A stretch of DNA of 48,307 nt from Burkholderiales bacterium (lineage in GTDB: Bacteria; Pseudomonadota; Gammaproteobacteria; Burkholderiales; JAEUOS01), in contig JAEUOR010000042.1 of the NCBI GenBank assembly GCA_016790635.1, forward strand, positions 1 through 48,307, given 5' to 3'. Positions 24,179-35,680 of the stretch are shown piece by piece. The stretch's first letter is position 1. Every line of letters starts with the position of its first letter. Under the pieces are notes generated by a model that searched no databases, was not told the origin of the DNA, and saw nothing but the letters and a program-made list of their open reading frames with translations. The position numbers and the translations under genes were made by a program.

Positions 24179-25858
24179 TTAGCTTCGGTGGACGATCTTG
24201 CCGCCGACCACCGTGAGCCGGCTGCCGATCTCGCGCAGGCGGTCCAGGGGCACGGTGAGCGGATCGGCGTCCAGCACGGCGAAGTCCGCGAGCTTGCCGG
24301 GTTCGATCGATCCCTTCCGGTCCTCCTCGAACGACAGCATCGCGCCGTGCTGCGTCGCGCAGCGCAGCGCCTCTTCGCGGCTGATGGCCTGCTGCGGGGC
24401 GATTGGAGTGCCGCTCTTGCGGCCGACCCGGGCGACGGTTTGCCAGATCGGATGAAACATCGAGATCGGCACGTTGTCGGTGCTGAGGGCGGTGACGATC
24501 CCGGCATCGAGCAGCGTGCGCACCGGCACGATGTGGCGCTCGCGCTCCGCGCCGAGCTGCGAACGTAATTCGTCGCCTCGCTTGTAGATGTGAGCGTTGG
24601 TATGCAACGTCAGTGCGATGCCGAGGTCGCGGATGCGCGCAACCTGCCCATCGTCCAGCGTTGCCTGGTGACCGAGGATCCAACGTTGCCCGCCGATCGG
24701 GGCGATTCGATCGGTTTCGGCGAAGAGTTCGAGCAGGTCGGCGTAGATGCCGCAAACGCGAATCCCGTTCCGCGCCGCTTCCACCAGCAGCGCTTTCACG
24801 GCGTCGCGCGGCAGGCCTGCATCGTAGCAAAACCCCGCCCAGCCTGTCTGCGGCGCACAGGAGGCGCGCAAGCGCCCCTCGGGCGCGTCGTCGATCTCGG
24901 TATAGATGCCGGAAAGGCGCAGCCAGGTATCGCCCAGCCCCTTGCCGCGCACCCACGCAGCCCAGGAGCGGAGCATCGTCGCCACGTCTTGCGGGGATAT
25001 TGCGCTCCACGCAGGACTGAACACGAGCCGCGCCCGCACCGTGAGCGCGCCGCGCTCGTGCAGCTTCTGATACGCATTGATGACCTCCGGCGCCACGCCG
25101 TGGCCTTCGAAGACGCTGGTCGTGCCCACGGCGTTGTACCGCCGCATGGATTCGACCAGAGCCGCCACCCGCTCGCTCGCCGTGAAGCCGGGCGCCATTC
25201 GGAACAGGGTGAACTCCGCGATCGGCATGTAGGTCTGTTCGAGGATCCGCCCCGTGAGCTCGCCTGTGGCGGCATCACGCTCGATTTCGACCAGCGGCGA
25301 TGGCGAGCGCGTCGATCGATCGATGCCCGCCAGCTCGAGCGCGCGGCTGTTGGCCACGCCGACCAGCGGCAGTTCGCGCGACCAGTAGCCCCACGGCGGC
25401 CGGATCAGGATCGGATGCACAGTCGAGGCGCGATCCAGGTCGTGGCGACTGGGCATGCGCCCTTCGCGGAAGGTCGCCGGCGAGCTGCGATACTCGGGTG
25501 GTTCGCCGAGCGGCATGGTGATGATCCATTGCCCGGCAGGCGTGTCGCGCGCCAGCGCCGCGAGGCGCTCGACGAGGGCTTCGATCGAATCGATTCCCGC
25601 GAGCGACGGCAAGCAATGCTTGAGGCCTTCGCGGTCGAGATGCGCGTGGCCGTCGATGAGCCCGGGAATCACCGCAGCGCCGCCGAGCTCGATCAGCTCG
25701 GTTTCCGGCCCGGTGTGCGCCGCGATCTCGGCGTCGCTGCCGGCCGCGGCGATCGTCTCGCCGCGCACTGCGATCGCAGAGGCGATCCGCGAGCGCCCGT
25801 CGAGCGTGATGACCTTTCCGCCGCGCAGGACGAGGTCGGCCGCTGCCTCAGAACGCAT
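24179..25858 (-). CDS. Amidohydrolase family protein (YtcJ-like)
   Basis: The 559-residue metal-dependent hydrolase has N-terminal VLRGGKVITLDGRSRIASAI (the beta-sandwich part) and the metal motif GLIDGHAHLD (H71, H73). Later motifs are LGHQATLDD, LHTNAHIYKR and the C-terminal ALSTDNVPISMF with its Asp. GSIEPGKLADFAVLDADPL is the closing signature of the family. Start ATG 25858 overlaps the MBL hydrolase stop by 11 bases. The longer frame to 26440 is a shadow. Substrate unknown; cyclic amide or aryl amide is common for the family. Confidence 0.9.
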   Translation of the reverse strand: MRSEAAADLVLRGGKVITLDGRSRIASAIAVRGETIAAAGSDAEIAAHTGPETELIELGGAAVIPGLIDGHAHLDREGLKHCLPSLAGIDSIEALVERLAALARDTPAGQWIITMPLGEPPEYRSSPATFREGRMPSRHDLDRASTVHPILIRPPWGYWSRELPLVGVANSRALELAGIDRSTRSPSPLVEIERDAATGELTGRILEQTYMPIAEFTLFRMAPGFTASERVAALVESMRRYNAVGTTSVFEGHGVAPEVINAYQKLHERGALTVRARLVFSPAWSAISPQDVATMLRSWAAWVRGKGLGDTWLRLSGIYTEIDDAPEGRLRASCAPQTGWAGFCYDAGLPRDAVKALLVEAARNGIRVCGIYADLLELFAETDRIAPIGGQRWILGHQATLDDGQVARIRDLGIALTLHTNAHIYKRGDELRSQLGAERERHIVPVRTLLDAGIVTALSTDNVPISMFHPIWQTVARVGRKSGTPIAPQQAISREEALRCATQHGAMLSFEEDRKGSIEPGKLADFAVLDADPLTVPLDRLREIGSRLTVVGGKIVHRS

Positions 25859-26735
25859 CCGCCTCCCCGGCATAGCGAAAGCGATAGGCATCGCGGTCGC
25901 GCTCGATGGTGCCGGCTGACGGCGACGGGAAGTGCGCCGGGAGCACCAGTACGCCGCTGTCCGCCCAGGCCTCGAGAAACGCGAGCCGCGTGCGGCGCGA
26001 GTGGTCCGGATCCGCGCAAGAGCGCGTGCTCCAGTGGGGAAAGCGGCATTGCAGGGGCGTATGCAGGACGTCGCTTGCCAGGATGGCGCGCTCGCCGCCC
26101 GAGCGGATATCGATGCACAGCAGGCCGGGCGTGTGGCCTGCTGCCGGCAGGCAGCGCACTTCATCCGTGATCGCCCGATCCATCTCGATGAAATCCACCA
26201 GCCCGGCCTCGACCACTGGCAGCACGCTGTCCAGCACGTAGTCGCCCGCACGCTCGCGGGCCGGCCGGCCCTGCTCGCTCCACCAGTAGTCCCATTCGGC
26301 CTGCGCGAACAGGTACCGCGCCTTTGGAAAGGTCGGCACCCAGCGGCCGTCGACGAGGCGGGTGTTCCATCCCACATGGTCGACGTGAAAATGGGTGCAG
26401 ACCACGACGTCGATGTCTTCTGGCGCGAACCCCGCGGCATCGAGGCGATCGAGCCAGCCCCAGCGCTGGTCGTTGAACAGCGCGCGCCGGCGCGGCTTGC
26501 AGTCGCCTACGCAGGTGTCGACGAGCACGGTCTTGCCGCGGGTGCGCAGGACGAACCCCTGAAACGCGAGGATGAGGAGCCTGGAGCGCGGATCGTAGAA
26601 CCGCGGCGCGAGCCACGACAGGTTCGATTCGATGTCCGCCGCCCGGGCATCCGGATAGATCTCGAACGGATCGAGTGTCGGCATCTCCGACTCGACCACG
26701 CGGTCCAGGCTCACGCCGCCGATCGCGAGGCGCAT
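25848..26735 (-). CDS. MBL-fold metallo-hydrolase
   Basis: The 295-residue protein has the zinc motif THFHVDH (H115, H117, D119, H120), then AAGHTPG, ILASDVLHTP and PAHFPSPSAG, as in AHL-lactonase-like and related hydrolases. It is coupled by overlap to the amidohydrolase, so the two may act on successive ring or amide bonds of one compound. Lactone hydrolysis is possible but not shown. Confidence 0.92.
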   Translation of the reverse strand: MRLAIGGVSLDRVVESEMPTLDPFEIYPDARAADIESNLSWLAPRFYDPRSRLLILAFQGFVLRTRGKTVLVDTCVGDCKPRRRALFNDQRWGWLDRLDAAGFAPEDIDVVVCTHFHVDHVGWNTRLVDGRWVPTFPKARYLFAQAEWDYWWSEQGRPARERAGDYVLDSVLPVVEAGLVDFIEMDRAITDEVRCLPAAGHTPGLLCIDIRSGGERAILASDVLHTPLQCRFPHWSTRSCADPDHSRRTRLAFLEAWADSGVLVLPAHFPSPSAGTIERDRDAYRFRYAGEADAF

Positions 26736-26816
26736 CTAGTGCGGTGCTACGTTCTGCTTGAAACTCAAGCGGCTGTTGGCGCGCATGACCTTAGCAAGGA
26801 TGACCAAAGACACGCA

Positions 26817-27806
26817 TCACTCTTCGGCCTGGAAGCCGGAATCCTTCACTGCCTGACCCCAGGCCTTCAAGTCGCGCCGCATCACATCCGCAAGCTGCTC
26901 CGGCGTGCCGCCAGTGGGTTCCATGCCGGACTGCGTGAGCCTCGCTTGCACCGCCGGCACCGCGATGGCGCGCTGCAGCTCCTTCGACAGGCGGCTGACG
27001 ATTTCAGCGGGTGTCCCGGCCGGCGCAAAAAACGCGAGCCAGAGCGTCATGTCGAACTGTTCCAGTCCCTGCTCGCGGAAGGTCGGTATGTCAGTGAGAG
27101 TCGGATGCCGCTTCGTGCCGCTTAGCGCGAGAATCTTCAGCCGCCCGTCGCGCCACAACTGGGCGACCGAGGAGTCGACGTCGAAGGCCGCGTCGATCGA
27201 ACCGCCGAGCAGTTCGACCTTCATCGGCGCCGAGCCCTTGTACGGCACATGCAGCGTCTCGAATCCGGCGGCGCGTGCCAGGATCACCTGGGCGAAATGC
27301 GAAGCCCCACCCGCGGCGAAGGACCCTACCGGCACCGTGCCCTTGCCCTTCGCGTAGCGCACGAAATCCGCGACGCTCTGCACCGGGAGGCTGCTGCTCA
27401 CCACCAGCGCGAGGCGGAAATTCGCGCCGTGCATGAGCGGGGTCAGATCCTTGAACGGATCGTAGTTCAGCTTCTTGTAGCTCCACGGAAAGATCGTCGT
27501 TTGCGCCGAGCTCGCCACGAGCAGCGTATGGCCGTCAGGCGCGCTCTTGGCCACGAACTCGGGTCCGAGTCGCTGGTTCGCGCCGGGCTTGAACTCGACC
27601 AGCACCGGTACGCCGAGCGACGCGCGCATCTCGTCGCCGACCACCCTTGCCAGCACCTCCGAGGAGCCACCGCCAGGGGCGACGCTGATAGCGACGCGCA
27701 CCGGCTTACCCGGCACCGGGAAACCGGGCTGGGCGCTAGCCGTAGCCGCGACCGACAATGCAAGAGCTGTCGCCGCGGATCGCAGGCTGAATGAAAGGGG
27801 CGCCAT
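26817..27806 (-). CDS. Bug/TctC family periplasmic solute-binding protein
   Basis: The 329-residue Bug protein has a signal peptide (MAPLSFSLRS, Ala-rich core, cleavage near ASA|QPGF). Family blocks are SVAPGGGSSEVLARVV, SAPDGHTLLVAS, YDPFKDLTPL, HVPYKGSAPMKVELLGG and APAGTPAEIV. The usual acidic loop residue after the glycine stretch is changed (GGGSSE). TTG 27818 would add four residues; I prefer ATG 27806 after GGAGG. It probably serves the downstream MBL/amidohydrolase pair, 81 bases away. Confidence 0.9.
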   Translation of the reverse strand: MAPLSFSLRSAATALALSVAATASAQPGFPVPGKPVRVAISVAPGGGSSEVLARVVGDEMRASLGVPVLVEFKPGANQRLGPEFVAKSAPDGHTLLVASSAQTTIFPWSYKKLNYDPFKDLTPLMHGANFRLALVVSSSLPVQSVADFVRYAKGKGTVPVGSFAAGGASHFAQVILARAAGFETLHVPYKGSAPMKVELLGGSIDAAFDVDSSVAQLWRDGRLKILALSGTKRHPTLTDIPTFREQGLEQFDMTLWLAFFAPAGTPAEIVSRLSKELQRAIAVPAVQARLTQSGMEPTGGTPEQLADVMRRDLKAWGQAVKDSGFQAEE

Positions 27807-27905
27807 AAACCTCCGCAAGCTGGTGCGCGGACACTACGCCTCGGCTTGCAATTAGTCAAACTGCGACCAGAAGTTCGAGCAGCCCGCCGCCTTGCGGCGC
27901 CCGGC

Positions 27906-28391
27906 TTACCTGGCGATCGTGGCCTCGGCCAGCCCCGCTAGCGCCTTGCGCAGGTTCTCCACCACGGGGCAACTGGCGGCGTTGTGCCGCGACGCCAGCC
28001 ATGCCGGGTCGTTGTAGCCCAGCCAAACCTGGCCGGCCGCATCCTGCCAGACCAGCGCCTTCAAGGGCAGATCGATGCCGGCGCTCTGGCTGCATTCCAT
28101 CAACGGCGTGCCGCCCGCGGGGTTGCCGAAGATCAGCAGTTCGGTCGGCCGCAGTGTCTTGTTGACCGAGGCCGCGCCGGCTGCGTGGTTGATGCGCGCA
28201 AACACGTTCAGGTTGCGCTGCTTGACCAGGCCTTCCAGCTTGTCCATCGTGTCCTTGGGGGTGTGCGGGCTCTTCACTGCGATCACACCCGCTACCTCCT
28301 GGGCGGCCGAGGGAGCGGCCGCGAAGAGCGCGGTGGCGCAAATGGCGGCGGACAATGCCAGGCGACTGGCGGCGCGCATGCTTCTCATCAT
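27906..28391 (-). CDS. DUF302 domain protein, exported
   Basis: The 161-residue protein has a signal peptide (MMRSMRAASRLAL, Ala-rich core, cleavage near SAAQ). The DUF302 domain follows (KLEGLVKQRNLNVFARINHA, LRPTELLIFGNPAGGTPLME, LPLKALVWQD). DUF302 proteins are small and of unknown function, sometimes with redox or stress roles. ATG 28391 follows CGGAGACC; in-frame starts upstream (28412, 28520) look weaker. It has no evident link to its TctC neighbours. Confidence 0.88.
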   Translation of the reverse strand: MMRSMRAASRLALSAAICATALFAAAPSAAQEVAGVIAVKSPHTPKDTMDKLEGLVKQRNLNVFARINHAAGAASVNKTLRPTELLIFGNPAGGTPLMECSQSAGIDLPLKALVWQDAAGQVWLGYNDPAWLASRHNAASCPVVENLRKALAGLAEATIAR

Positions 28392-28563
28392 GGTCTCCGA
28401 AAATGTGTTCATGGCGCTTCGCGGCCGGGCTTTCGAACGCATCCCCTTCATCAATTCTCCGGCGACGACGCGATGCTTTGCTACGTCGTAAGCCAATCTT
28501 CGGATGCACCCGCGTCGCAAGCGACAACGAGGTCGTTCAAAGCGAGTTTTTCGGGTCGCTACA

Positions 28564-29562
28564 CTAGTTCACCGGAATCTTCGCCGCGCGCACGACCTCG
28601 CGCATGGTTTCGTAGTCCTGCGCCAGCGCTTTCGCGAATGCCGCTGCGCCGCGATACACCGGCTGCTGCCCGGCGCTGCGCAGGGAGGCGCGATAGCGCT
28701 CATCCGCCACGGTTTTCTCACAGGCGGCCTCCAGGCGGCGCACGATCTCATCTGCCGTGCCGCGCGGCGCCACCAGCCCGCCATAGACCGAGCCGCTGGC
28801 GTTGAAACCGGCCTCACGCAGGGTCGGCGCGTTGGGAAATTCCGTCTGGCGCTCTTCGGCAAAGGTGGCCAGGACGCGCAGGCCCTGCGCGCGCGCCAGG
28901 CCAAGGTTGACGACGACGGCGTCGACCTCGCCGCCGCGCAGGCCAACGATCGCCGCCGGGTCGGCGCGAAACGGCACTTGCAGAACATCGAGCCCGGCCG
29001 CCTGAATGAACTGCACCATCAAGAGGTGCGGAAGGGTGCCGACTCCGCCGAAGCCCAGCGGCACCTTGCCGGGCCGCGCCTTGGCCGCGGCGAGCAGGTC
29101 GGCCAAAGAGGCGATGGCGCTGTTAGGCGCTGCGGCCAGCACCGACTGGTTGGCGAAGGCCTGGCAGATGGGAATGAACGCGTCGGGCTTGTAGGGCAGG
29201 TCCTTCATCAGGTGCGGCTGGATCGCCAGCGGGCCGAAAGTGACGAAGCCCAGGACATAGCCGTCGGGGCGTGCGGCGGCGACCTGCGCAGTGCCGATGG
29301 TGCCGGAGGCGCCGTCGCGATTGATGATCACCAGTGGCCGGCCGATCTCGCCGGCCATGCGCTCGGCGAACGCACGCGCTACCACGTCGGGTGCGCCGCC
29401 GGCCGGGAATGGCACGATCAGTTGCGGCGGTCGGTCCGGCCAGGCTGGTTGAGCCGACGCCGGCGCGGCAAAGGTGAGGCACAGGCTGGCGCAGGCCAAG
29501 GCGTGCGCGAGATGGTGACCGGATGGCCAAGCGGCGCGGTGCTGGGCAGTCGACAGGGACAT
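28564..29562 (-). CDS. Bug/TctC family periplasmic solute-binding protein
   Basis: The 332-residue Bug protein has an unusually long N-region before the hydrophobic core, with cleavage near ASA|QPAWP. Blocks seen are PPQLIVPFPAGGAPDVVAR, INRDGASGTIG, RPDGYVLGF, QVPFRADPAAIVGLRGG and APRGTADEIV. The usual HVPYKG is QVPFRA, an atypical ligand loop. The first TTG/ATG eight residues upstream is possible; I chose ATG 29562, preceded by GGAGACC. It follows the aldo/keto reductase gene by 33 bases. Confidence 0.9.
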   Translation of the reverse strand: MSLSTAQHRAAWPSGHHLAHALACASLCLTFAAPASAQPAWPDRPPQLIVPFPAGGAPDVVARAFAERMAGEIGRPLVIINRDGASGTIGTAQVAAARPDGYVLGFVTFGPLAIQPHLMKDLPYKPDAFIPICQAFANQSVLAAAPNSAIASLADLLAAAKARPGKVPLGFGGVGTLPHLLMVQFIQAAGLDVLQVPFRADPAAIVGLRGGEVDAVVVNLGLARAQGLRVLATFAEERQTEFPNAPTLREAGFNASGSVYGGLVAPRGTADEIVRRLEAACEKTVADERYRASLRSAGQQPVYRGAAAFAKALAQDYETMREVVRAAKIPVN

Positions 29563-29595
29563 GGAGGGTCTCCAGGTTAAGCTCATCCGAACTGG

Positions 29596-30561
29596 CTAGA
29601 CGGCTGGCAATGCCATCCGAGCAGACAGGAGTTTCGAGTCGCTCAAGTCCGCCCAGAACTCCTCCGTGATCGAATGCGCGGCGTGCGCCAGATTTTGTTG
29701 CACCTGATCGACACTGCGATACCCGGCCAGCACGCAGCTGACCGCCGGGTGGCGCAACGCAAACTGCAACGCCGCCGCCGGCAGCGGCACGGCGTGGCGT
29801 GCGCAGACTGCCTCGATGCGACGCGTGCGTTCCAGGATTTCCGCCGGGGCGCTTTCGTAGAAGTAGGTGGCTTCCGCATTCGCACCTGTGGCGAGGATGC
29901 CGGAATTGAAGGGCGCGGCTGCGATCACGCCCACGCCACGCCGCGCGGCCTCGGGCAGCACCTCGGCAAAGCCTTCCTGGTCCAGGAGCGTCAGGCGTCC
30001 GGCCAGGATCAGGAAGTCGAAATCGGCTTCGCGGAGCGCGCGCAGGCAGGTGGCGCAGTCGTTGACGCCGAGGCCGATGGCCTTGACCGTGCCGTCGCGG
30101 CGCCAGGCGTCGAGGGTGCGGTAGGCGCCGGCCAGCGACACGTCGAAAACGGCATTCGTTCGCTCGCCGTGAAAGCGCCGGCTCACGTCGTGCAGCACGG
30201 CCATGTCGACGCGCTCTCGTCCCAGTCGGGTCAGGCTCTCTTCAAGCGAACGCGCCGCGCCGTCGCGCGAATAGTCGAACACCGGTTGCGCGCGGCCGTC
30301 GTTGCCGGTGCGGATCAGGCGACCCACCTTGGTGGAGATAGTGAACGGACCTTGCGCCTGGGCCAGTGCCGCGCCCAGGCGCCGCTCGCTCTCACCCAAT
30401 CCGTAGAACGGCGCGGTGTCGAAATGGTCCATGCCGGCGGCGATCGCGGCGTTGACAGTCGCGACTGCTTCGTCGAGGCCAAGCGTGCCCAGGGCGCTGG
30501 CGCCAAACGCGTACTGTGGCAAGGTCAGGGTGGTGTGCCCGAGAGCGCGCCGGGCGAGCAT
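29596..30561 (-). CDS. Aldo/keto reductase
   Basis: The 321-residue AKR has the tetrad D48 and Y53 (HFDTAPFYGLGESERRLG), K78 (ISTKVG) and H124 (AVLHDVSRR). It resembles the D-threo-aldose/L-fucose dehydrogenase or pyridoxal dehydrogenase branch. It should reduce a carbonyl or oxidise a sugar with NAD(P)(H). The ATG at 30561 lies 5 bases after the stop of a deleted tctC remnant, so the operon was sulfatase-tctC-AKR-tctC. Confidence 0.92.
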   Translation of the reverse strand: MLARRALGHTTLTLPQYAFGASALGTLGLDEAVATVNAAIAAGMDHFDTAPFYGLGESERRLGAALAQAQGPFTISTKVGRLIRTGNDGRAQPVFDYSRDGAARSLEESLTRLGRERVDMAVLHDVSRRFHGERTNAVFDVSLAGAYRTLDAWRRDGTVKAIGLGVNDCATCLRALREADFDFLILAGRLTLLDQEGFAEVLPEAARRGVGVIAAAPFNSGILATGANAEATYFYESAPAEILERTRRIEAVCARHAVPLPAAALQFALRHPAVSCVLAGYRSVDQVQQNLAHAAHSITEEFWADLSDSKLLSARMALPAV

Positions 30562-30566
30562 CGCCC

Positions 30567-30683
30567 TCACTCCGCCTTTGCGCCCGAGGCCTTGATCACC
30601 GCGCCCCACTTGGCGGTCTCGGCGCGGATGAACCGCTCGGCGTTGATCGGCGTGACCGGCAGCGCGGAATGGGAAATGGTCAT
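30567..30683 (-). pseudogene. Internally deleted tctC remnant (38 codons)
   Basis: The small frame starts with an ATG that overlaps the sulfatase stop as ATGA. It ends with FIRAETAKWGAVIKASGAKA, the typical C-terminus of a Bug/TctC protein. About 290 codons of the middle are missing and the reading frame is kept. It is the stump of a ninth tctC gene. Confidence 0.75.
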
Positions 30684-32035
30684 CCTCCCCGTGGGCGGGC
30701 AGGTACGTAATCATCCGCCGCACCCGGCGGAATCGGTGGGTGCGTCTTGAGCGATTCCTGGAACGCCTGCACCATCTTGCGCATCGGGCCGCGCACCCAG
30801 CCCTGCGTGTTGCTGACGTCGGTCTCTTCCTTGGGATCCTGGATCAGGTTGAAGAGGTAGGGCGTCTCGAGGTGATTCGGGCCGGCGTTGGGTTCCACTT
30901 CCCACACGAAATGCATCTTCCAGTCGCGCCACTTGGCGGCGCGCAGTTCGGACTTGATGTAGTAGACGAAGCCCTCGCGTGCCGATTTCTCAGCCCCGAG
31001 GAAGAAGGCGGTCTGATCGACGCCGTCGATCACGCGGTCCTGCGGCAGGCCGGCGCCGGCGGCCTGCGCGAGGGTGGGCAGCAGGTCGACCACGTGCACG
31101 ATCTCGTTGCTCTCGCGACCCTCAGCGATACGCCCCGGCCAGCGCGCGATGAACGGCACGCGCAGCGCGCCCTCCATGGCCGTGTGATAGGTGCCGGTCC
31201 ACATGCCGGCGCTGCCGCGCCAGGGGCGGCGGAACTCCGGGCCGTTGTCGCTGGCGAAGATGAACAAGGTATCGTCGGCGAGACCGCGTGTGTCGATGGC
31301 GTCGATGACTTCGCCCACGCGGGCGTCCATCTCGATCAATGAATCGGCGAAGTCTCCCTTGCCGCTGCGGCCTGCGAAGTCGCGATGCGGAATCGTCGGG
31401 AAATGCAGTTGCGTCAGCGGCAGGTAGAGGAAGAAGGGCGTGCCCGCAGTCGCATTGCGGCCGATGAAATCGCAGCTGCGTCGCGCCAGTTCCGCATCGA
31501 TCCTGCGGCGCATTTCCAGGTCGTACAGCTCGCACTTGGTCGCGGGCGCGCCCTTCTTTCCCTCCATCACATAAGGCGGTTCGACCACCGCGGGATCAAA
31601 GCCCACCGACTCCATGAACATGCTCTCGTTGGTGGTGCGCGGGATGCCGTACCACTCGTCGAAGCCGCGGTCCTTGGGGTAGCGCCCTTCCTTGTCGCCC
31701 AGGTGCCATTTGCCGTACATGGCAGTCGCGTAGCCCGCCGACGACAACACCTGCGCCATGGTCACTTCCCACGGGATGAGGCCCTGCGGCAACCCGGCCG
31801 GCACCGACTGCAGGGCACCGGTGCGGATGGGGTGGCGACCCGTCATCAGTGCCGAGCGCGTGGGCACGCAATCGCTCTCGACGTTGAAATTGGTGAGGCG
31901 CAATCCCTGCCGCGCCAGCGCGTCGATGCGCGGCGTCGGTGCGCCGCGAATGGCGCCGCCGCCGTAGCAACCCAATTCTCCCCAGCCCAGGTTGTCGGCA
32001 AGGATCAGGACGATGTTGGGGCGCGTGCCTGGCAT
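30680..32035 (-). CDS. Sulfatase (alkaline-phosphatase superfamily)
   Basis: The 451-residue sulfatase has N-terminal metal site NIVLILADNLGWGELGCYGG and the formylglycine motif C56-V-P-T-R60 followed by SALMTGR. YGKWHLGDK and FIFASDNGPEFRRPW (second metal site) follow. Cys56 in CxPxR should be converted to formylglycine. No signal peptide is seen, so it is cytoplasmic. It releases sulfate from an organic sulfate ester. It lies 4 bases downstream of a tctC gene, which may bind the sulfated ligand. Confidence 0.94.
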   Translation of the reverse strand: MPGTRPNIVLILADNLGWGELGCYGGGAIRGAPTPRIDALARQGLRLTNFNVESDCVPTRSALMTGRHPIRTGALQSVPAGLPQGLIPWEVTMAQVLSSAGYATAMYGKWHLGDKEGRYPKDRGFDEWYGIPRTTNESMFMESVGFDPAVVEPPYVMEGKKGAPATKCELYDLEMRRRIDAELARRSCDFIGRNATAGTPFFLYLPLTQLHFPTIPHRDFAGRSGKGDFADSLIEMDARVGEVIDAIDTRGLADDTLFIFASDNGPEFRRPWRGSAGMWTGTYHTAMEGALRVPFIARWPGRIAEGRESNEIVHVVDLLPTLAQAAGAGLPQDRVIDGVDQTAFFLGAEKSAREGFVYYIKSELRAAKWRDWKMHFVWEVEPNAGPNHLETPYLFNLIQDPKEETDVSNTQGWVRGPMRKMVQAFQESLKTHPPIPPGAADDYVPARPRGG

Positions 32036-32039
32036 GGCG

Positions 32040-33026
32040 TCAGTCCAGCTTGAGCTTGAGCGTGGGGATCAGCTTGATCCAGCCGTTGACCTCGGCTTCG
32101 AGGAACTTGCCGAACTGTGCGCTCGTCATGGGGCGCGGGTCGATGCCCGAATCAGCGAGGCTCTTGCGCACCTCCGGCTGATCGACGATCTTGACCATCT
32201 CATCGGACAGGCGCGCCACGACCGCGGGTGGCGTACCCGCGGGCGCGACCACCCCCACCCACTGGCTGAGCGCGATCTGCGGGTAGCCCAGCTCGGTGAG
32301 CGTGGGCACGTCGGGCAATGCCGCGTTGCGCTTGGGCGTGGTCACCGCGACGATGCGCACCGTGCCGCGCTTGTGCTGCTGCAACATCGGCGCCAGGCCC
32401 AGCACCGCCATCGGCACCTGCCCGCCCACCAGGTCGCCACTGGCCTGGCCGCCGCCCTTGTAGGGGATGTGCGTGATCGACACATCGGCCAGGCGGGCGA
32501 ACCACTCGCCCACGACATGTTGCGAGGTGCCGATGCCGGAGGTGCCGAAAGCCACCTGCCCGGGGCGCGCCTTGGCGTCCTTCACCACCTCTGCAAGCGT
32601 GCGGTACTGGGTCTTGGCCGACACCGTGATGCTGATCGGCTGGTCGCCCACCATGGCCACCCCGGCGATGTCGCGCTTGAAGGACCAGTTCTGCGCCGGC
32701 CGAACCGCATCGAGCATGGCAGCCGAATCAGAGGCGATGCCCAGGGTGTAGCCGTCCGGCTTGGCCTGTGCGAGCGCCTGCATGCCGATGGCGCCGGCCG
32801 CGCCCGGGCGGTTCTCGACGACGATGGACTGCTTCAAGACCTTGCCCAGCGATACGCCGATGAGCCGCGCCACCGTGTCGTTGGTGCCGCCGGCGGCCTG
32901 CGGGACGATGAGCTTGATCGGCGAGTCGTCGGGCCATGCGGCGTGGGTCGGAGGCGCCACGCCGATAGTCAAGGTGACAGCGGACAGTGCCGCGCCGCAT
33001 CTGAGAATAGTTTCGTGCCCGATCAT
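32040..33026 (-). CDS. Bug/TctC family periplasmic solute-binding protein
   Basis: The 328-residue Bug protein has a signal peptide with cleavage near THA|AWPDD. Family blocks are PIKLIVPQAAGGTNDTVAR, VENRPGAAGAIGMQAL, KPDGYTLGIAS, THIPYKGGGQASGDLVGGQ and APAGTPPAVVARL. The glycine loop GGTND is the commoner form with Asp. It is translated just before the sulfatase and follows the aconitase-family gene by about 46 bases. Confidence 0.92.
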   Translation of the reverse strand: MIGHETILRCGAALSAVTLTIGVAPPTHAAWPDDSPIKLIVPQAAGGTNDTVARLIGVSLGKVLKQSIVVENRPGAAGAIGMQALAQAKPDGYTLGIASDSAAMLDAVRPAQNWSFKRDIAGVAMVGDQPISITVSAKTQYRTLAEVVKDAKARPGQVAFGTSGIGTSQHVVGEWFARLADVSITHIPYKGGGQASGDLVGGQVPMAVLGLAPMLQQHKRGTVRIVAVTTPKRNAALPDVPTLTELGYPQIALSQWVGVVAPAGTPPAVVARLSDEMVKIVDQPEVRKSLADSGIDPRPMTSAQFGKFLEAEVNGWIKLIPTLKLKLD

Positions 33027-33072
33027 TTCTGCTCCGCGACCCTGTCGTAGGGGATTGGTCGGGGATTATCCG

Positions 33073-35679
<2,607 letters not shown>

Positions 35680-35680
35680 G

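Noticed and set aside
24590..26170. 526-codon plus frame
   Set aside because: It is antisense to the amidohydrolase and MBL genes, which have clear catalytic motifs.
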